Assembly: GCF_047607445.1 (NCBI RefSeq)
Contig: NZ_JBLKRT010000018.1
Span: 1-64,000 of the forward strand
From: Crystallibacter sulfonylureivorans_A
GTDB lineage: Bacteria > Actinomycetota > Actinomycetes > Actinomycetales > Micrococcaceae
Reading direction: 5' to 3'
DNA length: 64,000 nucleotides
The translations under genes were made by a program, and so were the position numbers. The notes beneath the pieces are model-generated. The model had not been told where the DNA came from. It saw only the letters and a list, made by a program, of their open reading frames with translations, and did not search any database. Numbering within the stretch: the stretch's first letter is position 1; each line of letters opens with the position of its first letter. Of this stretch, positions 1 through 9,551 are shown piece after piece.

Positions 1-9
1 GGGAATGCG

Positions 10-1176
10 ATGACATCAACAGATACTCCCCTGCGCGTACTTGTGGCCCACCCCTCCGCGGACCTGTACGGTTCGGACCGGGTGCTGCTGGAAACCGTTC
101 AGGCGCTCCTGGAGCATGGCCATCAGGTGGCTGTGGCCCTGCCCGGCCCCGGGCCTTTGGTGGAGGAGCTGACCAGCCGCGGTGCCCTGGTGGAGTTCAG
201 CCCCACCCTGGTGCTGCGCCGCTCCCTGCTCTCGCCGACGGGGTTGCTGCGCCTGGCCGGCGAAGGCCTCTATGGGTTCTGGAGGGGCATGCGGGTGATG
301 CGCCGCTACCGTCCGGACGTACTGTACGTGAACACCGTGGCTGTCCCGTTGTGGCCGCTGATGGGCTGGCTGTACCGCGTGCCCACCGTGGCCCACGTCC
401 ACGAAGCCGAGCGCCATACCCCGCGCCGGCTGCAGCTGGCGACAGCGCTGCCGCTGCTGTTGGCGGACCGGATCGTGGCCAATAGCCGCTTCACCGCGGA
501 CACCTTGGGACATGCGCTGCCGGCGCTGCGCGGCCAGGCCCGGGTTGTCTACAACGGCGTGCCGGGACCGGCGGGGCCGCTGCCCGCCCGCATGGGGCTC
601 GACGGCGGCCTGCGGGTGGCCTACGTGGGCCGGCTGTCGCACCGCAAGGGAGCCGACGTGGCCGTGGAGGCGGTTGCGCGGCTTCGGCAGCGCGGTGTAG
701 CCGCCACTTTGGCCATTGTCGGCACCGCGGTCCCCGGCTATGAGGACTACGAGCGCGCCCTGCGGGGCCGCGTCCGCGAGCTCGGTCTGGGCGACGAGGT
801 CTTCTTCCACGGCTTCCAGCCCACCCCTTGGGAGGTTCTGGCCGACGCGGACGCCGCGGTAGTTCCGTCGCGGCTGGACGAGTCGTTCGGCAACACTGCC
901 GTGGAGGCGGTGCTGGCCAGCCGGCCGCTGGTAGCCAGCTCGGTCCCCGGTCTCCGTGAGGCCGCTGGGCACTATGCCTGCGCCCAGTTCACGGCACCGG
1001 ATGACGCCGCGGCGCTGGCCGATGCCCTGGAGCGGGTGGCAGTGGACTGGGAGCGTTTCCGCGCCGCTGCCGCCGACGACGCAGCTGACGCCCTCGAACG
1101 CCACGCCCCGCTCCGGTACCGGCACAGCATCGCCGAAGTCATCGCCGGGACGCCCGGCGCGGGCCGCAGGCGCTGA
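10..1176 (+). CDS. GT4-family glycosyltransferase
   Basis: A 388-residue cytoplasmic glycosyltransferase with the GT-B fold, probably adding one sugar to a lipid-linked polysaccharide intermediate. The N-terminal half begins with a Rossmann-like strand (RVLVAHPSADLYGSDR) and has the acceptor-side loop typical of family GT4. The C-terminal half starts near residue 200 with VAYVGRLSHRKGADV and contains the donor-binding E-x7-E pattern in DESFGNTAVEA (Glu about 291 and 299). No membrane segment is evident. The ATG at position 10 is the only start visible because the window begins just upstream. It is convergent with the acyltransferase gene that follows. Sugar donor and acceptor cannot be read from sequence. 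Confidence 0.88.
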   Translation: MTSTDTPLRVLVAHPSADLYGSDRVLLETVQALLEHGHQVAVALPGPGPLVEELTSRGALVEFSPTLVLRRSLLSPTGLLRLAGEGLYGFWRGMRVMRRYRPDVLYVNTVAVPLWPLMGWLYRVPTVAHVHEAERHTPRRLQLATALPLLLADRIVANSRFTADTLGHALPALRGQARVVYNGVPGPAGPLPARMGLDGGLRVAYVGRLSHRKGADVAVEAVARLRQRGVAATLAIVGTAVPGYEDYERALRGRVRELGLGDEVFFHGFQPTPWEVLADADAAVVPSRLDESFGNTAVEAVLASRPLVASSVPGLREAAGHYACAQFTAPDDAAALADALERVAVDWERFRAAAADDAADALERHAPLRYRHSIAEVIAGTPGAGRRR

Positions 1177-1289
1177 ACACACGCATTACTACCTTGGCGG
1201 CTTGAGCTGCCAGAGTGCCATGCCGCCGGCACGCCCCGCTTCTCATCCAGCACGGGCCCGGCAGTGGCTCCGCCGGGCCTTGCCGGCCT

Positions 1290-2429
1290 TTATGGGGAAG
1301 CGGGCGACGTGGCTTTCTTCGCCGCTCTGGCCGCCCGGAGCCGCGCCCATGCTTCGACGGTCTTCTTGGCCATGCGCCTGGCCCTTAGATAGGCGGTCCT
1401 GCCCAGAACGTAGGCACGGCCTCGCAGCGTGGCGATGACCCGCACCTCGTACAGCGGACGGCGCCAGGCGCCAAAATCAGCTTTATAGGATTCGTCACCG
1501 ACGGTGAGGTCGAAGAACAGCTGCCCGCGGCCGATCGCGTCCTTCGCGAGTTCCTCCACGATCAGCAGGCCAAGCGAGTAGTTGCGCAGCCGCTGCATGT
1601 CATAGCCCACCAGCAGGAACAGGTCGCGGTCCGGAGCGATCAGGTCGAAGGCAATCGCCACTGGCTCGCCGCCCACCTCAAGCACGGCCAACGTTCCCGG
1701 CGCCCCGGTCTTGACGCTGTCCCGGACCACCGCGCAGTAGAACTCAAAGCAGTCAGGGTCCTGCACCAGGTCGATCCCCCGGCGCTCCGCAAAGCGCGCG
1801 GCCCGGAACTCCTGCGTGCGTCGCATGAGGTCGTCGACGGCGCTGACGTCGGTGATCTCCAGCAGGCGCTTCTCGCCCTTGGGCCGCAGCCGTTTGTGCT
1901 TACGGTCGAGATGGCGGACGAAACCGGCGTCCAGGCCGCCTCGCCATTCCTCTACCGAAGAAGCCAGCGACATTAAATGGGTGTCGTAGAGATGCCTGGC
2001 ACTCGTGGCGCCAGCCAGCAGTGCGGTCACGGCATCGGGCGAGTCGGCGACGCGTTCGATCCGCAGCAGGTCGAACCGGCCCAAGGCCTCGCGAATGCGG
2101 CGGGCCACCGAGGGGTCGGCACCAAGACCGGCGGTCCCGTCGAGTACCGGGGCAGCGTAGTCGGCCACGCCCAAGTCGGCGTATTCCACGAGGCGGATCG
2201 GACCCACGCGACGGCGGACAAACGGCAGGACGAGGGCCAGGTGGCCGTCGTCGCGCCGTACAGTCACCACCACCTTCGTCGCCTCCCGGGCGGGTGCGAG
2301 CAGGGTGTACAGACGGTCCAGCCACACGCCGTGCTGGAACGGCGTCGCAGCGGATTGCGCATAGAGGTCGTCGTACTCACTGCTGAGGAAGTCGAAGTCG
2401 TCCTCGCGCTGCACGGTGAAGCCGGACAT
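1290..2429 (-). CDS. FemAB/CelD-like GNAT acyltransferase (Acetyltransf_6 type)
   Basis: A 379-residue protein of the GNAT-like group found in exopolysaccharide loci (CelD/BcsL, FemAB-related), expected to transfer an acyl or aminoacyl group onto a polysaccharide or its precursor in the cytoplasm. The C-terminal half carries the family pattern: GEPVAIAFD, then an acidic LFLLVGYD strand, then FFDLTVGDESYKADFG near residue 315. The open frame runs much further upstream. I place the start at 2429 (MSGFTVQRE) because the upstream part is low-complexity and overlaps the divergent beta-helix gene. The 189 bp up to that divergent gene probably hold both promoters. The substrate is unknown. Confidence 0.8.
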   Translation of the reverse strand: MSGFTVQREDDFDFLSSEYDDLYAQSAATPFQHGVWLDRLYTLLAPAREATKVVVTVRRDDGHLALVLPFVRRRVGPIRLVEYADLGVADYAAPVLDGTAGLGADPSVARRIREALGRFDLLRIERVADSPDAVTALLAGATSARHLYDTHLMSLASSVEEWRGGLDAGFVRHLDRKHKRLRPKGEKRLLEITDVSAVDDLMRRTQEFRAARFAERRGIDLVQDPDCFEFYCAVVRDSVKTGAPGTLAVLEVGGEPVAIAFDLIAPDRDLFLLVGYDMQRLRNYSLGLLIVEELAKDAIGRGQLFFDLTVGDESYKADFGAWRRPLYEVRVIATLRGRAYVLGRTAYLRARRMAKKTVEAWARLRAARAAKKATSPASP

Positions 2430-2618
2430 AATCAGCCCTTTCGGTTCGGGCGGACGCGCCCGCCCCCAGGGGACATGCGTACCGCCGTCGATGCGCTCGA
2501 GCAGGCCGCCCCGTTGCGGCCAGCCGGTGCGCGCCAGTCTAGCGGACAGGTTGCGGCTTGCGGCCAACGGCAATAAAGTTGTGCAACTTCCGCCTCCACC
2601 AGAGCGGGGAGATCTGCG

Positions 2619-4421
2619 ATGACGGACGGTTCCACCTCGCGACACCGCCGGCCGCCAGTGAAGTTCCTGGTCGCCGGTGCCGTAACGGCCCTTGGCCTGC
2701 TGTGCCTGTCTCCGCCGCCTCCTGGTCCGTCCGCCGCCGGCCAGGCTGCCACGTCGGGTTCCGCTGCAGGGCTTTCCGCTGCGGTGGCGGCTGTGCCCGG
2801 CACCGTGGTGGTTTCGCCCGAGGGGTCGGACGACGCGGCCGGCACACCGGCGGCGCCGCTGCGCACCGTCCGGGCCGCCGTGGCGAGGGCAGCCTCCGGC
2901 CAAACGATCGTGCTTCGTGCCGGAAGCTATCACGAGTTCGTGACCATTCCGCCAGCCAAGAAACTGATTCTGCGGTCCTACCCGGGGGAAGAGGTGTGGC
3001 TGGACGGCAGCCAGCCGGTGACCGGATTCGCCCGGCAGGGCAACGCCTATGTAGTCGACGGTTGGACGGCCGAGTTCGATGCCAGCCCCACCTACAAGCG
3101 CGGTGCCCCCGATGGGACGTCGCAGGGGTGGCAGTTTGTCAGCGATCAGCACCCGATGGCTGCGCACCCGGACCAGGTCTGGATCGACGGCGTTGCGCAG
3201 CGGCAGGTGGGCAGCCGGAACGAAGTCACGGCGGGCACCTTCTACGTGGACTATGCCGCAAACCGCCTGTACCTCGGTTCGGATCCGCAGGACCGCGCCG
3301 TCCGGGCCAGCACGCTGGGCAGGGCGCTCAGCATCCAAGGAGCCGGGTCCGAGCTGCACGGCGTGGGGATCCGGCGCTACGCGACCGCGGTTCCGCAGAT
3401 GGGGGCGGTGACGGTGGAGGCCCCGAACGCCGTGCTGGAGGATGTGGCCGTCACCGACAATGCAACCACCGGCCTCTTTGTCGGAGCCGGCGGCGTGGCC
3501 CTACGCAATGTCAGCCTGGTCGGCAACGGGATGCTGGGGGCGGCGGCCACCTATGCCGACGGGCTGCAGGTGTCCGGCCTGGTGGCGGAGCGCAACAACA
3601 CCGAACTATTCAACACCGCACCGGTTTCCGGCGGCGTCAAGGTCGGCCGCAGCCGCGGTGTTGATATCGGCGACTCGGTCTTCCGGGACAATAACGGACC
3701 GGGCCTGTGGCTGGACGAGTCGGTCTTTGATGCTGCTGTCCATGGGAACGACTTGCTGGACAACTCCGGTCACGGGCTGACGCTTGAACTTTCGGCGCAA
3801 GCAGATGTCGTCAACAACGTGATAGCCGGCAATGCCGGGCATGGGTTGAAAGTCAACAACACCAGCGATGTACGAATCTGGAACAACACCATCAGCGCCA
3901 GCGGGCGCGCGGTTAATATCGTCCAGGACGGCAGGCGTGCCAGCGACCCGGACACGCCCGGGCATGACCCGCGGCAGCCTTTCCCGGATCCGGCGATGTC
4001 CTGGATCAACGGCCCGGTTGAGGTCCGCAACAACATCATGTCCAACCCGGGCTCGCCTGCCGACTGCCTGCTGTGCGTGGAGGACTATTCCGGAACCTAC
4101 AGTGCCGAGGAGCTCAAGGTCACGGCCTTGGGCAACGTCTATCATCGTGCGCTGCCGGCGCCACCAGGGTCAGCCGTGATCTGGGCCATGGATGCCGGCG
4201 AACCCGCACTGTTTGCGAGTCCGGACGACTTCAGGGCAGCCACCGGCCAGGAGCTCCAGCACCTGTACCTCGAGGGTGCTGCTCCCTTCGTCTCCGGCTA
4301 CCTACCGGACGACACCGTCACCAGCAGGAATTCCACCTTCGCCCAACCGCTGCCCCGGGAGATCGCGCAGCTGGCTGGTCAGCCGGCCGGTACGCGCTCT
4401 CTCGGCGCCTTTGGCAGATAG
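2619..4421 (+). CDS. Secreted right-handed parallel beta-helix protein
   Basis: A 600-residue exported protein. After a short basic N-terminus it has a hydrophobic signal segment (VKFLVAGAVTALGLLCL, about residues 15-31). Residues 65-110 match the opening of DUF1565-like beta-helix domains (a strand around VVSPEGSD, then a Pro/Leu-rich turn and IVLRAGSYHE). The middle repeats short units rich in N, G and V (VVNNVIAGNAGHG, VRIWNNTISASG), typical of pectate-lyase-like coils. Such proteins cut, epimerise or bind polysaccharide, so a role in trimming or binding the polymer made nearby is plausible. No catalytic residues can be assigned with confidence. The start is supported by GGGGAG seven bases upstream of ATG 2619. 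Confidence 0.8.
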   Translation: MTDGSTSRHRRPPVKFLVAGAVTALGLLCLSPPPPGPSAAGQAATSGSAAGLSAAVAAVPGTVVVSPEGSDDAAGTPAAPLRTVRAAVARAASGQTIVLRAGSYHEFVTIPPAKKLILRSYPGEEVWLDGSQPVTGFARQGNAYVVDGWTAEFDASPTYKRGAPDGTSQGWQFVSDQHPMAAHPDQVWIDGVAQRQVGSRNEVTAGTFYVDYAANRLYLGSDPQDRAVRASTLGRALSIQGAGSELHGVGIRRYATAVPQMGAVTVEAPNAVLEDVAVTDNATTGLFVGAGGVALRNVSLVGNGMLGAAATYADGLQVSGLVAERNNTELFNTAPVSGGVKVGRSRGVDIGDSVFRDNNGPGLWLDESVFDAAVHGNDLLDNSGHGLTLELSAQADVVNNVIAGNAGHGLKVNNTSDVRIWNNTISASGRAVNIVQDGRRASDPDTPGHDPRQPFPDPAMSWINGPVEVRNNIMSNPGSPADCLLCVEDYSGTYSAEELKVTALGNVYHRALPAPPGSAVIWAMDAGEPALFASPDDFRAATGQELQHLYLEGAAPFVSGYLPDDTVTSRNSTFAQPLPREIAQLAGQPAGTRSLGAFGR

Positions 4422-4492
4422 TCCGCTCGCCTGGAGCCGAGCCGGACAGGGCTTGGTCGCCGTACCGCCCGTCTCCGGGGATTGGGGGTGCC

Positions 4493-4564
4493 CGCCGGAA
4501 GCGCGGTGGGCGCCGGAGTCGCGATGCGCGCCGGAAGCGCGGTGAGCGCCGGAAACGGAAGCTG
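4493..4564. repeat. Four imperfect 18-bp tandem repeats
   Basis: Four units of 18 bp begin with CGCCGGA at 4493, 4511, 4529 and 4547. Units 1 and 3 share CGCCGGAAGCGCGGTG. The array lies between the 3' ends of two convergent genes and runs directly into the terminator stem that starts at 4561. Confidence 0.85.
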
Positions 4565-4593
4565 GGGCGGGACCTTCACGGTCCCGCCCCAGC
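4561..4593. terminator. Bidirectional intrinsic terminator-like hairpin
   Basis: A perfect 14-bp stem (GCTGGGGCGGGACC at 4561-4574 and its complement at 4580-4593) with a five-base TTCAC loop sits between the convergent beta-helix and LamG genes. Neither side has a long T tract, so it is called on stem strength and position. Confidence 0.7.
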
Positions 4594-4616
4594 ATTGTCG
4601 CCGCTACCTTATGGTG

Positions 4617-7600
4617 TCAGTTGCTCGCTTTCACCATCAGGTCATCGAACGAAGCGAACACCGGTGTGTTGGTCGCGGAGCCGGAGGCGTAGACCCCCAG
4701 CCCAACGGCTCCCGGCACCTGCAGTTCCGGCGTCGTATCCGTGGCGGACACTTGCCAGTCCGCGGGCTCCTCCGTTCCGACCGGCCACAGCTTGGCCCGA
4801 ACCGTGGTCGGCGAGGTGCCCGTGACTTCCAGGCGTAGCTGCAGTTGCTGTCCGGCTTGATAGGTCAGTCCAGCAACCGTGGCCTGCCGCAATGTGGTCT
4901 CCGTGGAGCCCACCGCCCTCAGGGCTTGCAGTGTCACCGCCCCATTGGAGGCCACCCTGGCCGTGGCCATGTACTGCCCGGTGGTGCCAATCTGTCGCCC
5001 GACGACATCTACATAGATGCCGCCGCCGGTGGCCGGCTTATCCAATGAGAACCGTACGTTGGTGTCCGTGCCAGTCGCCGAGACTGCATTCAGCGAAGAG
5101 CCCGGCCCGTGCCCCGGTGCGTTCATCCGCATCCGTCCGACGCCGTCGGCGACGGTGAAGTGCGTGGACGATCCGCGCAGGGTCCATGCCCCTCCGGTGT
5201 CGGCACTCCCCCAGCCGGAGGCCAAGGTCCGTCCGAAGGCGTCCGCCGCGATGTTGGTCGCGGGCGGAGGCCCGGCATCGACGGAGACCTCCTGGCTGCT
5301 GCTCCGCGACTCGCCGTCGTCGTCAGTCACGGTGAGTTTCACCGTGTAGGCGCCGGCCGTCGCGTAGGTGTGCGACGCCGTCGCGCCACTGGCCGTCGCG
5401 CCGTCGCCGAACTCCCACGCGTAGCTGGCGATGGTGCCGTCCGGATCCGAAGACCCGGACCCGTCAACAGCGACGCCAAGCCCATTGGTCGTGGCGGTGA
5501 AGGAGGCCGTCGGAGCCGCGTTGGACGGCGTCCCGGTGGTGCCGGCTGTGAAGTGGTTCTGCACCTGCGCGGCGCTGAGCACGGCCGGGTAGATGGCCAC
5601 TTCGTCGATGTCGCCGGCAAAGTAGGCGCTGGTCGGCCGCGGCGTCCACCGGCTCAGGCTGTCTCCGCCGATCCGCCAGTAGCCCAGAACCTCCTGGCCC
5701 TTGGTCACGTCCGCCCGCTGCGCCACCACCTGTCCGTCGACGAACAGTTGCATGCCGTTCGGGCCAAGCGTTGTCACCGCATGATGCCACTTGCCGTCGT
5801 TGTAGCTGCCGGTGGTGTTGACTGTCTGCCGCGCACCGTTCTGGATGACGCCGAAGTACAACTGGCCGGTGTTGGCCATGTACAGGTGACGGTCCATCAG
5901 GTCCGAGTTGATAGTGGTCGAGTTCGCATAGCCAATCAGCTTCCCGCCACGGGTGGTGGTGGTGCGGAACCACATTTCGGTGCTGAAGGTGTTCGCCGGC
6001 TTCACCCGGGAGGTTGTAGAGGCAAACCCTGTTGACGCTCCACTGAAGGTTCCGGCAGCGTCCGCATCGCCAGCCACCGCTCCGGCGGTGCCCAGGGTTA
6101 CTCCGGCGTTCAGCCGCAGGTCGTCCTTGCCCGACTGGTCGATGCCCACGGCACCCGATGTTTCGCCAAACCTCCAGTAATTGGCGGGCTGGTCGGCCTT
6201 GATCGTGGCTGCGTAGGCGCTGGCCGCCGGATCCTCCGCCGCTGCGGTGACCGTGACCGTGTTGCCGCGGACCTCCACTCCGGTGGGATCAGTGGCGATG
6301 ATCCGGTAAGAGTACTGCCGCCCGGGCACCAGCCCGGTGTCCAGGAAGGCCATGCCCGGCCGGTCCCAGAACGTCGTGGCAGCGCTGGTGGTGTAGACCG
6401 GACTGGCAAGGTTGCCGTCACGGATCACCTTGTAGCTCAGCTTCTTGTTGTCCATGTCCCAGTTGGCCTGCCAGCGGACGCGGACAGTGCCCTTCTTCGG
6501 GGAGCTGAGCGTGGGGACGAAATTGGCCCCGCTGACTTCCGGTCCGCGCAGGTTCGGTGCATTCTGGCGCACCGTATAGCGCACCAGTCCCTGCTGGGCC
6601 ACGCCGTTTACCCTGGTGAACTCGCCGCCCATCACCACGTACTGGTCATTGCCGGTGACTGACCACGGTCCCTGGAACTGTCCGGTGAAAGTACCCGAGT
6701 TCATGTCCGGGAACCAGTTCTGCAGCTCGGGCCGCGGCAGTCCTTCGAAGTTGGTGTAGTCGTACAGCTCCCGCGTGATGGTGCCGCCCACAGCCTTGCT
6801 GAACGACATTCCGCGCTTCCATTCCCAATCGACTTCCTGCGGGAAGGCGCCAACGTTGGCACAGTGGTGCGGATGCCCGGCCAGATAGATCAGATCGGGC
6901 TGACCCGCGTAGACCGAATAGGTGTCACCGTGGCAGTCGTTGACCCATTCGGTTCCCAGATCCGACCATCTGATCGAGACCACGCCCTCCAGTGTGCTGA
7001 TGCGGCCGAAGGTGTAGCCGCTGGCGTAGAAGTGGGTTCCGTCCGAGGTCAGGCTGGTGATTGAACCGTTGTCGCTGCCGTTGCGGATGTAGGCGCTGGC
7101 CGGCAGCGGGAATTGGGTACCGGTTGCCGTGTCCAGTACGCCGAGCCCGTAGCCGGGCCGGTCCGATCCGTTCAGGCTGGTGAACGCGCCGCCAACGGCG
7201 ATCTTGGTGTTGTCGGCAGACAGGGCCAGCCCGTTGACCTGGCCGCCCGCCGCCTGCGGTGCCCAGTTCAGCAGCGCCGCGTCCGATGCCCGAACAGCCG
7301 CCAGCTTGCCGCGCGCCACGCTCCCCACAAAGTTGAAGTCGCCGCCGAAATAGACGGTGTTGTTCGTGGCCACGATGCCGTGGACGGACGAGGAGGCCTG
7401 CGGTTGGAAGCCCTGGATCAATGCACCCGTGGACGGGTTCAGTGCCACGATCCGCGAGACCGGGGTGGTTCCGTTGTACTGCGTGAAATCCCCGCCCACG
7501 TACAGCCGCGATCCATCCGGTGAGGCCGCGAGGGTGAGCACCTGGGCGTTGAAACGCGGGGCGAAGGAACCGATCAGCGCCCCAGTGGTGAGGTTGTAGG

Positions 7601-7895
7601 CCATGATGTTCGACCTGGCCACCTCGTTGGTTCCAGCCGCCGAACCGGCCGGCCGGGCGGAGGTGAACTTCCCGCCGACATACACCGTGTTGCCGATGAT
7701 CACCTGTGACCAGACGACGCCGTTGATCTGGGCCGTCGGCAGCCGGTCGGCAGTGACGGTGGCCGGAGTCAGCGGATCCGCTGGGTTCTCCGGCATTGAG
7801 TCCGCGGTCGCGGACGGAACACCCACGATGGCTATGGAGGCTGCCAATGCGGCTGAGGATAGGAAGACGGCGCTCCTGCGCCAGCGTGTATGCAT
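4617..7895 (-). CDS. Large secreted beta-propeller/LamG/PKD surface protein
   Basis: A 1092-residue exported protein with a signal peptide (residues 1 to about 32, ending SATADS). Residues about 45-430 form repeated blades with motifs such as VYVGGKF, LYVGGDF and VYFGGDF, suggesting a beta-propeller. A fibronectin-like segment follows (about 445-555), then a LamG-like concanavalin fold (about 560-770, with YWRFGE and DGKWHHAVTTLGPNGMQLFV), one PKD domain (about 785-865, SYAWEFGDG) and a C-terminal beta domain from about 880 (FGRTLASGWGSAD). No LPxTG signal is seen. It is the last gene of the leftward EPS1 run, two bases after the preceding stop codon. It is a shorter paralogue of the protein at 14377-19344. 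A matrix, adhesin or polysaccharide-binding role is inferred. Confidence 0.85.
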   Translation of the reverse strand: MHTRWRRSAVFLSSAALAASIAIVGVPSATADSMPENPADPLTPATVTADRLPTAQINGVVWSQVIIGNTVYVGGKFTSARPAGSAAGTNEVARSNIMAYNLTTGALIGSFAPRFNAQVLTLAASPDGSRLYVGGDFTQYNGTTPVSRIVALNPSTGALIQGFQPQASSSVHGIVATNNTVYFGGDFNFVGSVARGKLAAVRASDAALLNWAPQAAGGQVNGLALSADNTKIAVGGAFTSLNGSDRPGYGLGVLDTATGTQFPLPASAYIRNGSDNGSITSLTSDGTHFYASGYTFGRISTLEGVVSIRWSDLGTEWVNDCHGDTYSVYAGQPDLIYLAGHPHHCANVGAFPQEVDWEWKRGMSFSKAVGGTITRELYDYTNFEGLPRPELQNWFPDMNSGTFTGQFQGPWSVTGNDQYVVMGGEFTRVNGVAQQGLVRYTVRQNAPNLRGPEVSGANFVPTLSSPKKGTVRVRWQANWDMDNKKLSYKVIRDGNLASPVYTTSAATTFWDRPGMAFLDTGLVPGRQYSYRIIATDPTGVEVRGNTVTVTAAAEDPAASAYAATIKADQPANYWRFGETSGAVGIDQSGKDDLRLNAGVTLGTAGAVAGDADAAGTFSGASTGFASTTSRVKPANTFSTEMWFRTTTTRGGKLIGYANSTTINSDLMDRHLYMANTGQLYFGVIQNGARQTVNTTGSYNDGKWHHAVTTLGPNGMQLFVDGQVVAQRADVTKGQEVLGYWRIGGDSLSRWTPRPTSAYFAGDIDEVAIYPAVLSAAQVQNHFTAGTTGTPSNAAPTASFTATTNGLGVAVDGSGSSDPDGTIASYAWEFGDGATASGATASHTYATAGAYTVKLTVTDDDGESRSSSQEVSVDAGPPPATNIAADAFGRTLASGWGSADTGGAWTLRGSSTHFTVADGVGRMRMNAPGHGPGSSLNAVSATGTDTNVRFSLDKPATGGGIYVDVVGRQIGTTGQYMATARVASNGAVTLQALRAVGSTETTLRQATVAGLTYQAGQQLQLRLEVTGTSPTTVRAKLWPVGTEEPADWQVSATDTTPELQVPGAVGLGVYASGSATNTPVFASFDDLMVKASN

Positions 7896-7897
7896 AG

Positions 7898-8737
7898 CTA
7901 TCCTGCCTTTCTTGGAGCTGCGCCTTCGAACGCAACCACAGACTCGGACGCAGCGTAGTTCAGGTAAATCCGCACCTGACCTCGCTGGTCCTCGGGTACT
8001 AGGAAAACAAAGGTGCCGGAGGCCCTCTTGCCCGCCGCGACTTCCAGCGGGAAGAGCTTGGTGCCGGAACCGTCAAGCCGGATGGCGGGTAGCTTTTGCG
8101 CGCCTGCCTCCACGGTGATCTCGGCAGTGTCCAGCTTCAGTTCTTGGTCCGAGGTGTTTCGTACTTCCACCACAAAACGGATGGCCGGCCCGGCGATCTG
8201 CCCAATGCCGTCCGCCTTGGCTTCGATGGCCTCGATTTTGGAGATCGTGGCGACGCCGCCTGCGACCTCGGCGGTCTCCTCCAGTTCGACGGCCGGAGCA
8301 ACGGGCTTCGGCGTCGCAGCGCGATCAGCGTCCTTGGCCACGGCCAGCGAGCCGGAGGGTGCGTTGTCGACCGGTCCGCCCCCGGGATCTTTGGCCGCTT
8401 CACCGGGCTTCGTCTTGGCCTGGCCGGTCTTCTCCTCTCCGGATTTTTCATCGGACTTCTCCGCATCGTCTTCGGAGGGTGTCGCGGTCTCGCCCGCCTG
8501 ACCGGTCTTTCCGGAGGCTGCCTTCTGGCCCGCCGCGGCGGAAGCCACCGCGCCAGCCGAAGGGGGCGCCGTCGTCGTTCCCGCGCCGGTCCAGACGGAC
8601 CAGGCCGCGGCGACGGCCACCGCCGCTCCCGCGACGCCTACCAGAGCGGCCGCTATCCAGCGCTGTTTGCGCCGTCCGCGCTCTGCGTTGCCGGATGTGG
8701 GAAGGCCGGCCTCGGTTTCGTCGCTGCGTTCAGGCAT
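7898..8737 (-). CDS. Membrane-anchored extracytoplasmic protein, possible DUF4352-like domain
   Basis: A 279-residue protein with one N-terminal membrane segment (WIAAALVGVAGAAVAVAAAW). A low-complexity linker rich in K, E, T, G and P follows, then a C-terminal beta domain with the pattern VEVRNTSDQELKLDTAEI and GTFVFLVPEDQRGQVRIYL. That domain resembles immunoglobulin-like DUF4352 proteins and closely parallels the lipoprotein at 20611-21264. I prefer ATG 8737 over an upstream GTG at 8758 because GGAGGT lies eight bases before it. It overlaps the preceding phosphatidyltransferase gene by 8 bp, so translation is probably coupled. It may assist the large LamG protein encoded directly downstream, which is inference from pairing only. 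Confidence 0.72.
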   Translation of the reverse strand: MPERSDETEAGLPTSGNAERGRRKQRWIAAALVGVAGAAVAVAAAWSVWTGAGTTTAPPSAGAVASAAAGQKAASGKTGQAGETATPSEDDAEKSDEKSGEEKTGQAKTKPGEAAKDPGGGPVDNAPSGSLAVAKDADRAATPKPVAPAVELEETAEVAGGVATISKIEAIEAKADGIGQIAGPAIRFVVEVRNTSDQELKLDTAEITVEAGAQKLPAIRLDGSGTKLFPLEVAAGKRASGTFVFLVPEDQRGQVRIYLNYAASESVVAFEGAAPRKAG

Positions 8738-9551
8738 TCCGTCCACCTCCGTCGGCACGGGGACCCGCTGGATCCAGACGGCCCAGCTCCCGGAACCACT
8801 TCACGCCGGCCAAGATGAGGTAGGCCAGATTCGCTACGAAGAACAGCGTGTAGAGCCACATGAACAGCACGGGTGTGCCCACGAAGAGGAACACGAAACA
8901 GAAGATTCCGTAGTCCGTCGGCAGCAGGGCCAGCGATTTCAATCTGGACCCGCTGCGCGGTGTGGCCGCGGTGCCGGACTTCAGTAAATGCGTCTTCCGC
9001 AGCTGTTCGGTGAGGATCATCGTGAAGAAACCCACCCCGTCCACCAAGCAGTAGCCGATCGGGATCAGCAGCCAGGCCGGATCCTCCAGTCCGAACGTGC
9101 GGTAGGCACAGACCAAGACCGCAAGATGCACGCTGGAGTTCTTCAGGCTGTCCAGCACATGGTCCAGCCACTCGCCGCTGAGCGAGCCCCCTCCGCGCAG
9201 CCGCGCCACTTGCCCGTCCGCGGAGTCGAAGGCATAGCCAACGGCCAGCCCTGCCCACACCACCAGTCCGGCCCAGACCACGGGCCCCGCCGGACCGTCT
9301 GCCCCGCCGTCCGTCGGCGTGAAGGCCAGAAAGCCGATGGCGGACAGGGTGAACAGCGCGCTGATCGCGCTGACCATGTTCGGTGTCAGGCCGGCCCGGT
9401 AGGCTGCAGCGGCGAGCAACCTGCCGGCACGGCGGTTGACCAGCACCGAATATGCCGGGGCCCCTGGGGCCACCGATTTCTGAGCGTTGGCCAGGATCCG
9501 GACGGTCTCCAAGTAGCTCGGCCGGTCCCGCCCCAGCAACTGCCGGGTCAT
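8730..9551 (-). CDS. CDP-alcohol phosphatidyltransferase family protein
   Basis: A 273-residue integral membrane enzyme with several hydrophobic helices. It carries the complete family signature D-G-x2-A-R-x8-G-x3-D-x3-D within DGQVARLRGGGSLSGEWLDH and the following VLD, near residues 110-135. This motif binds metal and CDP in enzymes that transfer a phospho-alcohol from a CDP-linked donor. Most relatives make phospholipids. Its place in a polysaccharide operon, beside a cytidylyltransferase-like gene (10805-11272), suggests it may act on a glycan or on a lipid tied to the polymer. It overlaps the upstream glycosyltransferase gene by 4 bp. The donor and acceptor alcohols are unknown. Confidence 0.85.
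   Translation of the reverse strand: MTRQLLGRDRPSYLETVRILANAQKSVAPGAPAYSVLVNRRAGRLLAAAAYRAGLTPNMVSAISALFTLSAIGFLAFTPTDGGADGPAGPVVWAGLVVWAGLAVGYAFDSADGQVARLRGGGSLSGEWLDHVLDSLKNSSVHLAVLVCAYRTFGLEDPAWLLIPIGYCLVDGVGFFTMILTEQLRKTHLLKSGTAATPRSGSRLKSLALLPTDYGIFCFVFLFVGTPVLFMWLYTLFFVANLAYLILAGVKWFRELGRLDPAGPRADGGGRNA

Noticed and set aside
2430..3359. Leftward extension upstream of the acyltransferase start
   Set aside because: It overlaps the divergent beta-helix gene, is low-complexity and lacks family similarity; the ATG at 2429 begins the conserved part.
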